Assembly (NCBI RefSeq): GCF_000003855.2
Contig: NW_003101680.1
Location: forward strand, 1,921,095 to 1,985,094
Length of the DNA: 64,000 nucleotides
Direction of reading: 5' to 3'
DNA from: Blastomyces gilchristii SLH14081
Lineage: Eukaryota; Ascomycota; Eurotiomycetes; Onygenales; Ajellomycetaceae
Below, piece after piece: positions 10,295-22,950 of this stretch (its first letter is position 1; every line of letters begins with the position of its first letter). The notes under the pieces are model-generated. The model saw only the letters and a list, made by a program, of their open reading frames with translations. It ran no database searches and was not told where the DNA came from. Both the position numbers and the translations under genes were made by a program.

Positions 10295-11427
10295 TTCTTT
10301 TATCAAGGCGTTCAAACAAGTACTCGTTGGTGGAATGCGAGGTTGTGAATTCTAGAAGAGGATTGCTCCACGACCATAATCTCAGCGAATGGGAGATTCT
10401 TCCGGCTCCAAAAGGCAGAAAAATATTCCAATCGGTTAATTGTCTGTCTATTCTTGTCGTACTGCTGCTGTCTGGGATTCTGCATATAGCGAACGTCGCG
10501 CGTTCGTAAGTGAGCGCGCGGTCAGAATTACCTATTTGGGGATATTTGCTGCCTTGGCTCGTTTGGCGTTGGAGTTCATAAATACGATATTTAACTAGTT
10601 ATTTAACTATAATAACTAACTACTGTATTTAACGGATGGTAATAATAATCGCTAGCAAGCTAAATACATGAAGATTCAACTCATGTGTATCAGAAATACT
10701 TTAAATAAAATCATTTAAATATGTATGGATATTTCCCACTTGAGGAGAAATATTTACTTTTCTTTTCGGTCTATGGGGAGATCCTCATGTATTTATATCA
10801 ACCACCCGCTTGTAATGACGCCGCCAGCCTTCTCGACACCAAGCAACCACCCAACACCCGCAAAAATAGACAGAACCTTGCGGCAGACTTCAGACATCCA
10901 TGCATGCATTACATTAAGCTTCTCTTTGGTATGACTCTCCTCTAGAGCGCTTCTCGAATGTTGTATGTACATGGTGTGAAAAAGTAGACATTCGGTTTTT
11001 ATATCCACTGGCTTCTCATTGTTACCTGTACCAGCTAGTAGACTGACTTTCAACACACAAATATAAGGTCAGTCACCTCAGTTGTGTCTGCCTCCTCATT
11101 GTGCGATCGGGCAGGCTCACAATCAAGTTAGCCCTGTCTGAAATAATTTTGGCCCCCGCACCGGCTCGGACGCTACATGAGGCGGTCGAAGAAGTCCCAC
11201 CTCACCTAGTCTCAGCCTCGTCTGAAGGGCTACGCTGTATGTTGACCTGATTGTCCCCTGCTTCGGGCAGGCGGGCAGGCGGGCATCAAGCCCCCAAAGG
11301 GCGGGCCCGACCTTGCTGCCCCTCCATTTGCACTATGCATTTCCCCTCCAAATGGCCTCTGTTCCGTCGTGGCAGACATGTTCGGCTGCAAAAAATGCTA
11401 CATTATCACTTCACAATATAACACAAC
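10295..11427. other. Intergenic region between PAP2 gene and NLR
   Basis: Probable divergent promoter for the lipid phosphatase (-) and the NLR (+). AT-rich TTAACTA words cluster at 10580-10630. A short GC-rich direct repeat (GGCGGGCA units) lies at about 11265-11285. No gene is seen. Confidence 0.5.
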
Positions 11428-14400
11428 ATGACGATTACCTACGCGGAACAAGCCTACCGAGAGGCTTTGAAAACCTTCGAGGAGAACCTGAACTCGCAGC
11501 AACTGCGTGATGTGCAACGTCCCACCTCGCTGACCGAACTATGCAAGACTGCGGCGTCGATCAACGCAAAACATGCCTCAAATGATGACCGCAAGACGAT
11601 ACGCTTCACTCAGCGTGTCAGTAAAGTGCTTGGTGTGCTTCAACCCTTCGATGGCATTTTGAGCAGTGTCGCTGGTGCGGAACCGTTCGGTGGTGCAAAT
11701 TTGATATGGAGCTCTATCCGCTTTACTTTCCAGCTCGTTGAGGATGCGCAGAGTATTTTCGACAGTGTATTTGGGTTCTTCGAAGACATCGCGCTCGAGC
11801 TAGAAATTATTCAAAAGGAGATTAATACATTCAAGGACTCACAGTTAGTGTCCAGCGTCGGGCAGCAAGTATTTGCGGCGTTGCTGGACTTTTGGGTCTA
11901 TGCGGTTAAAACGTATAGAAATTTACGGTTTGGGTCATTCTCTATCAAGTCGTATTCTATCAAAAGCAAATTTGAACAGTTGCAGAGCAAGCTGCAGGAG
12001 CAAACTGTGCTGTTGAAGAGTGCAGCGCAGGCACAGCACCATGAAAATTCAAGCCAGTTCTGGAATGCATTTCAGCAGTCGCATCGGGGTAACTCCCTTT
12101 ACCCTTTCCTTCATATATCCTTACTCTATGCATGGACATGCTAATATGTATACAATTCTATAGAAAATTCTGACCAGCGCGTGTTTGATTGGCTTAAAGC
12201 CCCGGACTATGCTACTGATTTGAAGAAGGCAAACTCGAGACGACATGATGGCACCTGTGTATGGGTTATGACCAGACCTGAATACAAATTATGGTCGGCT
12301 TCTTCCTCCGACACGCGGTTCCTAGTGATTTATGGCATTCCCGGGGCGGGTAAGACAATCTTGAGCTCATTCCTGGTTGAATGGGCTAGGCGAACTTTCC
12401 GGAGCGGTACGGATCACAGGAAACCTTGCCTGACACTCTACCATTTCTTCAAGGCAGATGACGAGACCAAAAATACGCCCTTGGCCGCTCTGAGATCTCT
12501 CCTCGAACAACTCTATAGCTTTGTGCTGGAGAATAATATTGAAAACCTGCGAACGACATTGCAGAACACCGCCCGTAAACGCCAAGTTGATTACGAGGAG
12601 ATGTTGGCTGTATTTGCTAGTTCGATCCAACATTCTGGCTGCACATTTACTATCGTCCTCGACGCCCTTGATGAGTGTAGAGGTGTCAAGTCACTCTGCA
12701 AGGACCTGAAGGCACTAGTTTCACATCCAGACATACATGTCGTTGCGACCAGTCGGAGGACTGGCGAGCACGTGGATGTCATCAGTGGACCAAAGACGAT
12801 GACTATCCTCATGACGGAAGATGATGTGAGACGAGACATTGCCTCTTTTGTTCGGTACAAGGTGAACAAAATGCCAAATCTACAATCCCCAGCTCACCGC
12901 CGTCTCAAAGGCCTAGTCATCGATGAGCTGTCCAAGAAAGAAAACCACAAGGGCATGTTCCTCTGGGCATACCTGATGTGCAAAGATATTAAAATGCAAG
13001 GTAGCGTGGCTAAAATCCGTCAAGCCCTTCTGCGACTACCGAGCGATATGGTAGCGCTCTACCTGAAGATATTGGAGGGCTTGAACGAGAAGCCTGTTGC
13101 GGAACAGGACTTTGTACAACGGGTGTTTCAGTGGGTAGTGGGAAGTATTCGACCTTTGCGCTGGTGTGAACTAGATCAGGCACTGCAGATCGATCAGTTC
13201 CGAGCTGCCACTTTCGAGGACGACGATGACTATGATGAGGCCTATATTTATTCCCGTAGAGATGTGGTAAAGGCATGTGGCTCGCTGGTGCAATATTCAG
13301 GGTTGGACGATGGAGACACTATTCGCTTAATACATCTGTCGGCAAGGGAATTTTTGCAGCGTCAAATAGCGCAGTCCATTCCTATCCCGCCCAATCTCAC
13401 GAAGTACTTCGTCGAAGTGACCACTTCTAATGCAGTTTTAGCAACAGCATGCCTAAATGTTCTGCATGCGCCCTCTGTACAGAACGATACCTATTTCCGA
13501 ACTCCCAAATCTCACGATATTAGAACGGAACTTATGAATATGTGTCCCCTCTTTGAATACGCAGTATTATACTGGCCGGAATTTGCGTGTGCATTTGCTG
13601 AGGCTGTAATTGCCGGGGAAAATGATTTCAAACAACCAGAAGATCTTTTTGAACTCTTAGCTCTCATCCTCGATGGGCCTTGGAGCCTTTGCTGGCTCGA
13701 GGAATATATTCGTCTTGGTGGTATCGATATTGCAATGTACACGGTGGAGAGGATCCAAAACCTCGACGAAAGTATCTCTCGCAAAGGGTGCTCATCCTCA
13801 TTCACCCCACAACAGTGGGCTGCGCATGTTGTACATGCCTTACACACTTTTTCAGAGACTATTTCCCATTCCCCTGAATGCATCCATACCTGCGTAGAGG
13901 CACCCGGACGCCATGTCTCTCTAGCAACCGGCCGCAAACCCCAGCACCTAATTACTCTAGGTACTTCGACCAGGGATCTACCAAAGAAGCAACCACTCCC
14001 GAAGGGTGAGCGTGGGTGGATCGGATATAATCACAAGTCCAGATCAGTATTCCTAGCTGAGAAAGAGCATGAGACCATTCGTGTGAGTCGCCGCCATCTC
14101 GATGGAGCTACTGCTTATCGACCAGCCCTAGAAAATGGAGAAGAGAGCTATCAGGGTACCTGGAAGGTTCGCTCTGCTCAACTGAAACAAGATGCGACAT
14201 TCCTCGCGGTGACGTTTTGTCCGCATGCGCAGGAGGAGCTTTTCTACCGCACAGTGTGCTGGAGCTTGTCTAGCCCAAAGCAAGTCTCCGTCACCGCCGA
14301 TTGGGCCCAGGTTATTATTGTTGACCGCTGCGAATCCGAAATATTTTGCGCTGGTCCTGTGCTCGGACGGGGAAGCCTCGTTGCATTCGGTGAAAATAAC

Positions 14401-16442
14401 TTGTTAATTACCCCAGGCGGAATTTGGGATTTGGCATCGGAGGATAGGCTGTCTTCACCCAAGGAGATCTGGAACCCGGAAAATCCAGAATTGATATCGC
14501 AGACTTGCTTCAGTTCGACTCGAGCAGCAAGGGTCCGCGATCGTCGATGCCTGGATATCCTGGAGATATTCGGCTCTGAGAAGTGGAATGCTGGTGATCT
14601 TACGGCGACCTTCCAATTCTCCATTGAAGAACGTATCGCAGAGAGCTGGGCCAGAATCCGAATCCGTTCTTTCAGCCGCTCGGGAGCCAAACTACTGCTG
14701 ACGTTCTACGAGAACAAAGAGCCAAATTCAGATCCTGACTCCCGCCAGGAGTTGCAACCGAGAATTGTTTGCATCATTTTGGACGGCAAAGGCCCAACGA
14801 CGGGTACGCAGGTTGATTTCCCTATTCATTCTGGCACTGCACTGTTGGAATGTCAGTTCACAGACGACGAAGAAAGGATTGTGGGTAGGCTGCAGCCACC
14901 CGATGACGACATAAATGCTGGCGGAGGAATCTCCATTGTTGTGTGGGGCTTACAGAAGAAGGGGGCCAAATACGACGAATCTGTGCAATATCTCTTCCTT
15001 TGGAAGTCTTTTGGGGATGTCTCCTTTACGATAACGCCGCCGATCTCAGCAGAGCCCAAGGGTGGGATACTGATTGCCTTTTCAGATGGCAGCGTAGCGC
15101 GCCGCTCAGTGTCGGATATCTGGTCGTCAGCGGAGGAAGCCAAGTTGCGCACCTCCCGGCATGCGCTGGAGGCTAGAGGAAAGGTGTTGAATTACATCAC
15201 TCCTGACGGAGCTAACCTTTTTGCCATATTCTTAACTGGTTTCCTGTTCGTTCTCGTTCCCTTCCCTTCCTCTGTAATCTTGTAATGTCTCCGCTAACAC
15301 TTATGTCAAATAGAGGATCTACCCCAGCCTTGACGGTTGAAGTTTGGAGCTTAACTGAAGAGCAACAGCTATCATGTCCCGTCGTCAATCGTCAACTCGA
15401 ACCCGGTTTAGAAAATAACTCGCTCGATTCAAACGGCCGCTTTTTGCTCGGAAAGTCCGAGATTTTCGACCTCAGCGACCCGGCATCCCCACAGCCCCTC
15501 CTCTTCCAACTATCCAACGGTGGCGATGCTAAGGCCGCATTTTGCCCCAACCAGCCTATCTTCGCATACACGCATGCAGAAGATGGTGGCGTCATATTGC
15601 GGCTTTATGAGGGGAAGGCGGACAGAAGCTGCCAGCTTCTCCTTACTCATCGCATCGTGTCTGAACATGGGCTGGATCCGCAGGACATCAAAGTTGCTTT
15701 TGATAGTAGTCATTCTCCCCCACGTGTGTTTGCTTATTCCTACTGGACAGTGATTGGCCAAAATATGACATTTGTCGTGACTATCGAAGAAGACGGTGAT
15801 GTGAATCCCGAGTTAATTTCAGAAGGTAAACAATTCCACCCATACTAACCACATGTATTTCCCATTTCCCCACCAAATATATACCTCTGCTGCCTATGTG
15901 CTAACCTTCTGAGTCTTGATACAGAATACATGGCCGACCTCACCTTCTCTGTGGACGGAAAATACATATTCAGCGTTGACCGACAAGTGCCTCCCGAGGA
16001 TCTTCAATGGCCCACCCCTGTCCCCATTTCCCCCCTCCCTACAACACCACCCACTGCCAGGCTAAGTGAGCTCTCCCTCTCCCTCTCCCTCTCTATCCTC
16101 GACACACATCCCGTCACCTTAGAGCGCGACTACTGCTTCATGGACCCGGTCCTGATCTACCGCATATCTCAAGAAGAGCGACTGGGCACTGTGTATCTCG
16201 ACGTCAAACGCATTCACGAACCCGCTACCACGACAAACTATTTCCGCAAGGCCTTGGGTATCGTCCCAGACGACTACTTGAATCGCTTGCTTGATAAGGT
16301 ATTCCTAGTGTGGCCAAGGGGTAGTGCGGAAGAAGTAAAAATGGTGGTCGTGCCGGGAGGGAGGAATGGGATGCCGATGATTATTCGGTCGGGGATGAGT
16401 AGTGGTGAGTTGGTCGGCATGGTGGAGAAAGCGATGCGGTAG
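11428..16442 (+). CDS. NACHT-domain STAND receptor (fungal NLR), 1590 aa
   Basis: Four exons: 11428-12088, 12164-15245, 15314-15825 and 15925-16442. The second junction is the least certain (donor GTTCGT chosen because it gives a 68-nt intron and keeps frame). Residues 1-220 form a helical domain of the kind that precedes NACHT in fungal STAND proteins (DUF7708-like). The NACHT NTPase follows, with Walker A GIPGAGKT near residue 280 and Walker B IVLDALDE near 384. After the winged-helix-like region comes a long C-terminal part of about 900 residues with strand-rich, WD-like repeats (WSLSSPKQVSVT and similar), possibly a beta-propeller, and a conserved C-terminal block (VYLDVKRIHEP, NYFRKALG). 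Such proteins are thought to act in non-self recognition, incompatibility or cell death. The ligand and output are unknown here. Confidence 0.88.
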
Positions 16443-16925
16443 GGTAGTCATGGAGTATGAAAGTGTTTTCATTCCTAGCATTGGTGGGGAGGGCCCTTGG
16501 AGGAGCAGCCGGCTGCCGAGGAGACTATTGCGGGGCGGGTTGCTTAGATCATACATCATTTAAAACTGGCTTGACCTGCGTAGTAGAATTCTTTAATCGA
16601 TTTACTTTCAATGGCATAGTATGATCTCCTGATTTATTTCGCAAAATCGAAATCATTACTTTGACATTCAGTTCTCGTGGCGGGTGTATCTAGCTCTGGG
16701 CCCAGAGGCCAGAAGCTTGGATCCGAAAAACGGCTAGCCCGATCTAGCGCGCAAGCTCCACTAACTACATAAACGCGACAATCAGAATTGAAAATTGAAG
16801 CAACGTACAGGACTCCGAACTCCAAGAAAGATCTAGCCGTACTCTTCTTTGGCCTCCATTGGATCCTCCGAGTTTCTTCTGCCAGCTTCAACACATATAG
16901 GGAATTAGAATCTCACATTTACAAT
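16443..16925. other. Intergenic: NLR 3' flank and MED7 promoter
   Basis: No gene or clear motif beyond ordinary promoter-like sequence is seen. Confidence 0.5.
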
Positions 16926-17788
16926 ATGGCGGAAGCCGACCAACAAAAAGTGACCGCCGCATTCCCGCCTCCGCCACCATTCTGGAAGCATTTCACATCG
17001 CAGAATCTGAAGAAGCTGGATGACTGCAAGAAAGAACACGAGAAAAATCTTGGTCCGAAGCAGACTTGGACACCTGAAGCTCTTCGCACGCTTGAACTGC
17101 CACCGGAGCTACGATTTCTTGTCCCGCCCCAAGCCCCAACATCAGGTTCATACTCGATATTCGGCGAGTCGCAATCGGTATATATACTCTCTATACATAC
17201 CTATTCTAGCCTCAGGTTTTCTGTCATAATCTAGTTATTGGAACTAAATTTGTGCGTTAATTGTGCCTTATATAGGTCTCAATAAATCTTCCCTCATTAC
17301 AAGATCAAGGCATCGAGCAACTCTATCCCTCCCCGCCCGCAGGCCAAGAACATGCTTTACCTGCCAACCACCGATTCTATCTTCTAAAAATCAGCAAATC
17401 CCTCCTTCTCAACTTCCTTGAGTTTATCGGTATACTCGCACTCTGTCCAGAGCGATTCGAGTCCAAAGTACAAGACATACGAAACCTGTTTATCAATGCG
17501 CACCACCTGTTGAACTTGTATCGGCCCCATCAGGCACGAGAGTCCTTGATAATGATGATGGAGGAGCAACTGGAGAAAACCAAAGAAGAAATCAGCGAAA
17601 TGGACAGGGTTAAGGAGAAGGTCCAGGGCTTTCTTGAGCAGCTGGAGGCTGAGGGTACGAATATTGGCAGGACTGGCCCTGTGGATTCCGACATGTTTCT
17701 TAAGAAGCGCGAAATTACAGCCGAGGAGGAGGTCATAGAAGAGGCTAGGTCTATGTGGAATTTACTTGACAAAATCGATGAAGATTGA
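16926..17788 (+). CDS. MED7: Mediator of RNA polymerase II transcription subunit 7
   Basis: Two exons, 16926-17177 and 17276-17788 (phase-0 intron, GTATAT to ATATAG), encode 254 residues. Med7 is an essential subunit of the Mediator middle module and works in the nucleus, bridging transcription activators and RNA polymerase II. The N-terminus has the diagnostic poly-proline segment ([13 protein letters not shown], residues 15-27). Then comes an LRFLVPP stretch. The C-terminal part is a long helical region with the conserved [18 protein letters not shown] motif, followed by the coiled-coil helices that pair with Med21. The length fits fungal Med7. The start sits in the context AATATGG; an upstream in-frame stretch exists but lacks the family motif. 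Confidence 0.95.
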
Positions 17789-18846
17789 GATACAATTCAT
17801 GAAGATATATGAGAAATATATGACGATCGGCTAAGCCCGAGCGCATCAAGAACCAGGGCCGCGCTCAATCCCCGCAGCGAATAAAGCCATTTTGGCACCC
17901 GCTCTACAGGAACTGCTGGAACATTGCTGCACCGGATTCCGTGGGGTTTGCGCGGGTATTTGGATTACTGGCACACGTACGGCCTCGAGTTTATGCGATC
18001 CAATGGTGTATGCGCTGACAAGCTCGAAATTATGGGTCCATGCATAATGCTCTGATTAGAAGTCTACTAATACGTTTGACTTTCTCTCAGTTTCAGAGTT
18101 TTTATTTTCCTTTTTGATCCTGCTAGCTGCGGTATACTCTGAGCTACAAAGTATGATGTTTGGAACGCAAATTAATGTGGTGTGGGTGACGGGGATCAGT
18201 TATTGAGGCAACCAGTTTCAGTTTCTGCGCTCCGGTAAATTTTTATCTTTGATGGTTCGTAGACAACTCCAGTATGAAACAGCAATTGGATAATGGGTGT
18301 CCTCATAATTCTTAGTTACTGATGTGTATATATAGTAATATTCCTCAGGATCTCCCGAATAAAGCAGTTAACTGTGTTTCCCTTTATTTCTAACTGCGTA
18401 TCGTCTGTGAGGGCTTTTTGCTTACAGTCGCCGAACCTAGGCCGGCCCCGTAGTAAATTCCTCGCTACCAGGGAGATCCGGCTTGGCTAGTTGGCTCATT
18501 GCCGCAGAGCCCTTATCCGGAAGTTCGGGGTTACCTTAGGGGGCTTAGTGCCTTAACATTTGATTGACCAGTTAGGTGCAAGCCCTGTATTTTAATAGGG
18601 ACAAAGGCCCTGCAATTGGGTTCGGTATTGTTCGGGCTCCGGTATTAGTACTGAATTTCCACTTAGCTCCAACCCCGTATGCGCGGCCAGACCCCACCCA
18701 AAGATCCATAAATATCAAGCTCACGGACCTAGAAACTCCTTTTTTTTACCATCAGAAAGACCTCTGCGTGTACGTTTTATCAAAAAAGGTTCTACAAGGA
18801 GAAAGTGTAGGGTCGACATCGCCGGTTGTTGGAAGCTGAGGGAGGT
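17789..18846. other. Intergenic region MED7-HAK
   Basis: 1058 bases with no gene that I can support. GC-rich and AT-rich segments alternate. A CTTAGGGGGCTTAGTGCCTTAA segment near 18535-18555 loosely resembles words in the inverted repeat at 1741-1818. Confidence 0.4.
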
Positions 18847-21800
18847 ATGTCTAGCGGCTATTTACCAGTCGACGGTGACAACTTCGACAAAGGCACAGTT
18901 CAGGGAGGTCACCACCACGATAAAGAGGACAGCGACGACGAGGAAGGGGAAGGGCTGAGCGATAATGACAATGAAGACTCCTTCTATAGGAGAGATAGCA
19001 TCCGGTTCGATCGGGATTCCTACGGGTTAGGTTCTCGAATCGCAGACTTCGCTATCGATGGCGGAGACCACCTCGATCATGGGAAGACGGTACGCGGATT
19101 ATTACCAATCTATATTTACTTTAAATCATTCATTTAAGCTCATGATATATTTGCGATTAGGAACTCACTGGCTGGGCGTCGATGTGGTTCGTATCTCTCT
19201 CTCCTCCGCTTCCTTGATCTACAGTACCTCTGGACGACCGTAACAACCATATCTAATCTCCCTGATACGAAAGGCTGGCATATCAGTCGATAGGTGCAAT
19301 TTACGGTGACATTGGCACCAGCCCGCTCTATGTTTTCTCCTCGACGTTTCCAACAGCCCCGCTGCTCGATGACCTCCTCGGAGTATTATCCCTCATAGTC
19401 TGGGCACTGATACTGATTGCGACGATTAAATACGTCGGGATCGTTCTCTGTGCGAACGATAAGGGTGAAGGGGGCTCTTTTGCCCTCTTCTCACTCATAC
19501 GACGTTATGTTAGTTCTTAGATTCGGAACATGGTCCTCAGAGTAAGGAAATCGGGATGTCAGGCTAACGTGTATATATACATTGTATATATATATTGTAA
19601 GCGTAGGTCGATATTGATAACCAGAACCGGGATGCATCAGACTTCACTGTAAATGGCGACGAGAAACCGCTACGCCCGTTTAATCTAAAAGCTATGAAGG
19701 TGTTGAAGAGGAGCTCTGGCGCAAAGAAGGTCGTTAAAATTCTCGCCGTGCTTGGTGTTTGCATGGTGATATCAGGTACCCACTCGATAATTTGGGATAC
19801 CTACAATTGCGTTCCGTTTTGCTGATGGATATTCATTTAGACGGCGTTTTGACTCCTGCACAATCCATCCTTGGAGCTGTACAAGGTATGATGATATATG
19901 CAAAATCCACTCGATATCATGTTCCGGACACATTGGCTGATTTTTTGGTGAAGGGATCCAAATTGCAGCTCCCAGTACTGCAACCCATACTGTGGTAGCC
20001 ATTGCCTGTATCCTGATCGTTATCCTCTTCGCTTTACAGCCGTTCGGCACGTCTAAACTGAGTAGTTTCTTTGCACCCATTGTTATCGTATGGTTAACGT
20101 TCAATGTTATCTCAGGTGTCTATGTATGTTTCCACCTTCTGCTGCTGGATTTATCCGAATGCTGACAACCAAATAAAAAAGAACCTGCTCGCCTACGATT
20201 CCTCCGTCCTACGCGCTTTTTCTCCATGGCTGGGACTTAATTACCTCTTCCGGAGAAAACTGGAAGGGTGGAAGTCGCTTGGAGGCGTCCTTCTTTGCTT
20301 CACTGGTAAATTTAACCGCGCTCAGTCACTAGGTGGTAAATAGCATCAGTTAACAGTGAGGCAGGCGTCGAAGCTCTATTTGCCGACCTAGGCGCATTTT
20401 CAGTCAAGCAAGTTCCGATCTGATTCTGGAGGCAACATTCATTTTTACATACACTAGTGCTAAACGAAAATTTTTCTCCAACCAGGGCAATACGGGTCTC
20501 GTGGCTCTGTTTTGCATTTCCCTGCTTGCTCCTCACATACTGCGGTCAAGCGGCCTTCATCAGCACCCACCCAGACGCGATCGCGAACCCACTATTCAAA
20601 TCAGCGCCCCCAGGAATGTACTGGCCTCTCTTTTTCCTCTCGATCCTGACTTCGATTGTTGCGTCACAAGCCATGCTTACGGGGACGTTTCAGCTAATGT
20701 CCCAGGCCATTCGCATGGGATATCTGCCCAAAATCCGGGCTGTACACACCTCGAAGCGAATTCCCAGCCAGATTTATATCCCCTGGGCGAACTGGTTGAT
20801 GATGCTTGCTGCGCTCGTCGTCACTGGAGTTTTTAAAACGGTGAACCTCAGCACCCCAACGGCTTTGATTTCGGCGATTTGCTAACTTCTCAATAGACAA
20901 CGAAACTAGGCAATGCCTACGGAACATGTGTCGTTGGGGTTGGCTTTATTACCACCTGGCTCGTCGCCTTGGTATCGACCATTATCTGGAATGTCCACGT
21001 CCTGATCGTCATGCCCATATTTTTCTTCTTCTTGTGCATCGATGCCTTGTTCGTTTCATCTGCGCTGTACAAGGTTCCATCTGGTGGCTGGTTCACTATT
21101 GCAATGGCTGCAATTCTCTCGAGCACCTTGCTCACCTGGAATTATGGTGAAGAATGCCAGCTGGAAGCGGATAGGGATGACTCCTCGCTATCAAGAGCAA
21201 GGGTATTTGCAGATACCAGCGGGACGCTGTTTATACGCGAGGGAGCCAGACATCTAGAAGTGAAGAAAATCAGAGGTATTACCCTATCATATCCACTGTG
21301 GCTGGCCTAACCCATCTAACCATGACCCCTCGTTATTATTAGGAATCGGAATATTCCTCGTTGAAACTGACTTGAATTCTCCTCCGGTTTTTGATCATTT
21401 CCTGAGGAAATTTGAGGCTTCTCATGAAATAACAGTTCTATTACATATCAACCGTATCCCTAAATATCATGTATGACCCACTTACCAGATGCTCAAAGAA
21501 TTTTGTGTAATATGGGGAACAAGCTAAAAAATAAAAACAACGTAGGTTGTCCCCAAAAACCGGTTTCGAAGCTCCGCAACCGCCATCCGCGGAGTATACC
21601 GCGTCACCCTCCGCCTCGGATACGGCGATACCATTAACTGGAACGTCTTCGAGCAATTATTGATAGATGAGCTGGAAACCCTGATATCCAGCGACGGCAC
21701 CAGCCCACCTACCGACCCCCAACGCGACCTTGACTTTCATCATCAAGATAAAATACCATCACCACATTCCATCCAGCTCCCCGCACCCTCCTCATCCGAC

Positions 21801-22061
21801 GAAGGCATTCCCATGTCAACAATTCACGCCAAAACAAGGCACGAGCTGCTCCCGCCCCCGGATCTGAATGCCATAACCCAAAAGCCCATCACATATATCA
21901 TCGGCAGAGACAAGCTGTTTATCAAGGAGGAGTCGAACTTTGTGCGCCGGGCGATGCTCACGGTATTTGTGGCTGTGAAGAATCAGCAGCGGACGAAGCT
22001 GTCGCAGCTCAAAGTACCGGTTGACCGGTTGGTGGAGATTGGGTTCTCGAAGGCAGTGTAG
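18847..22061 (+). CDS. HAK/KUP-type high-affinity potassium transporter
   Basis: Twelve exons give 810 residues with all phases consistent: 18847-19089, 19161-19186, 19274-19508, 19607-19775, 19841-19885, 19954-20123, 20182-20305, 20365-20407, 20486-20840, 20897-21275, 21343-21470 and 21546-22061. It is a plasma-membrane K+ (H+-coupled) uptake protein of the KUP/HAK superfamily. The N-terminal 80 residues are acidic and cytosolic. The core starts with the signature LAYQSIGAIYGDIGTSPLY, followed by DGVLTPAQSILGAV and further hydrophobic helices (about 12 in all). The C-terminal cytosolic domain carries HINRIPKYHVVPKNRF and ends after SNFVRRAMLTVFV. Exons of 26, 43 and 45 nt make it unusually fragmented. 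The intron at 20408-20485 uses a GC donor (GCAAGT). Related to fungal hak1 genes that are induced by K+ starvation. Confidence 0.94.
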
Positions 22062-22864
22062 GTTTTACAGAGTTAACCGCCGAGTTCCTTTTCTTTCTTT
22101 TTGTTGGTGCATTCCTTTGTTCCTTTTGGATATATATATTTTTTTGCTTTTTCTTTTTGGATCTATATAGTCTTATGGCCTTAGAATCCCGCGTTTTAAT
22201 ATATGTTTTATTTATTTACAAGAAGTGGAAAAGTAAATAGATTTATATCACCTTAAGTCTAATCTCGCCCCTTTTTTGCACCTGGCTACTCGAGCAATCG
22301 CCAAACGAGAAGTTTCCTTCAACCGTGCCAAGCTCCTAACCGCAACATGACATGTCCAACGCTCAACTCATTTATTATTATCAAAACTAATTCAACAACT
22401 ATAACTACTCCGTACTTCCCCGAATCGGCGATAATAGAGCGCCGCTCACAGGTCGCCATATGTAGCGCACATGCATCCAAAATCACGAGTCCACGCAAGC
22501 CACACAAGGCAGCATAGAAATCCAACCGACCAACCCATTCATCCTTAAGCATCTGCCTCGTACCGAGCTACAGCCTAGTAGGCATTCTCGCAATTCAACG
22601 GTCCCAACCATAAAAAAATTAAAAAAATAACAAATAAAACATAACATAACCATGCAACGCCTTCGTTAACATGTCCTGGGCCGAGGCATGTTACAGCCGC
22701 AACGCGGAACCAACCTAATTATTACATCCCCCGCACAATTTTCCCGCTCGGACCGGACTGGACCCTTTATGTCTTCTATCTTCTACCCCCCCGGAGAAAT
22801 TGGGAAGCGGTGCACGATAAAATAATGCATTTGCATAGCTAATGGCAACTGGGATTGGGGGATT

Positions 22865-22886
22865 GGGGGAGGGGAGGGGAGGGGGG
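22865..22886 (+). other. G-quadruplex-prone G tract
   Basis: Four G runs of 5, 4, 4 and 6 are separated by single A bases, and an additional GGGGG lies just upstream (22857-22861). Single-base loops favour a very stable parallel quadruplex. It lies about 800 bases 3' of the HAK stop codon on the same strand. Confidence 0.75.
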
Positions 22887-22926
22887 TGGTCTTGTCAAGG
22901 GAAAGGTTCCATCGTCTTTCTTTTTT

Positions 22927-22950
22927 GATTGATTGATTGATTGATTGATT
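22927..22950. repeat. (GATT)6 microsatellite
   Basis: Six consecutive GATT units are followed by degenerate GACTGATTATTGATT units up to about 22972. Confidence 0.85.

Noticed and set aside
14244..14690. 148-codon minus-strand frame inside the NLR
   Set aside because: It overlaps a long verified coding exon and has no recognisable feature.
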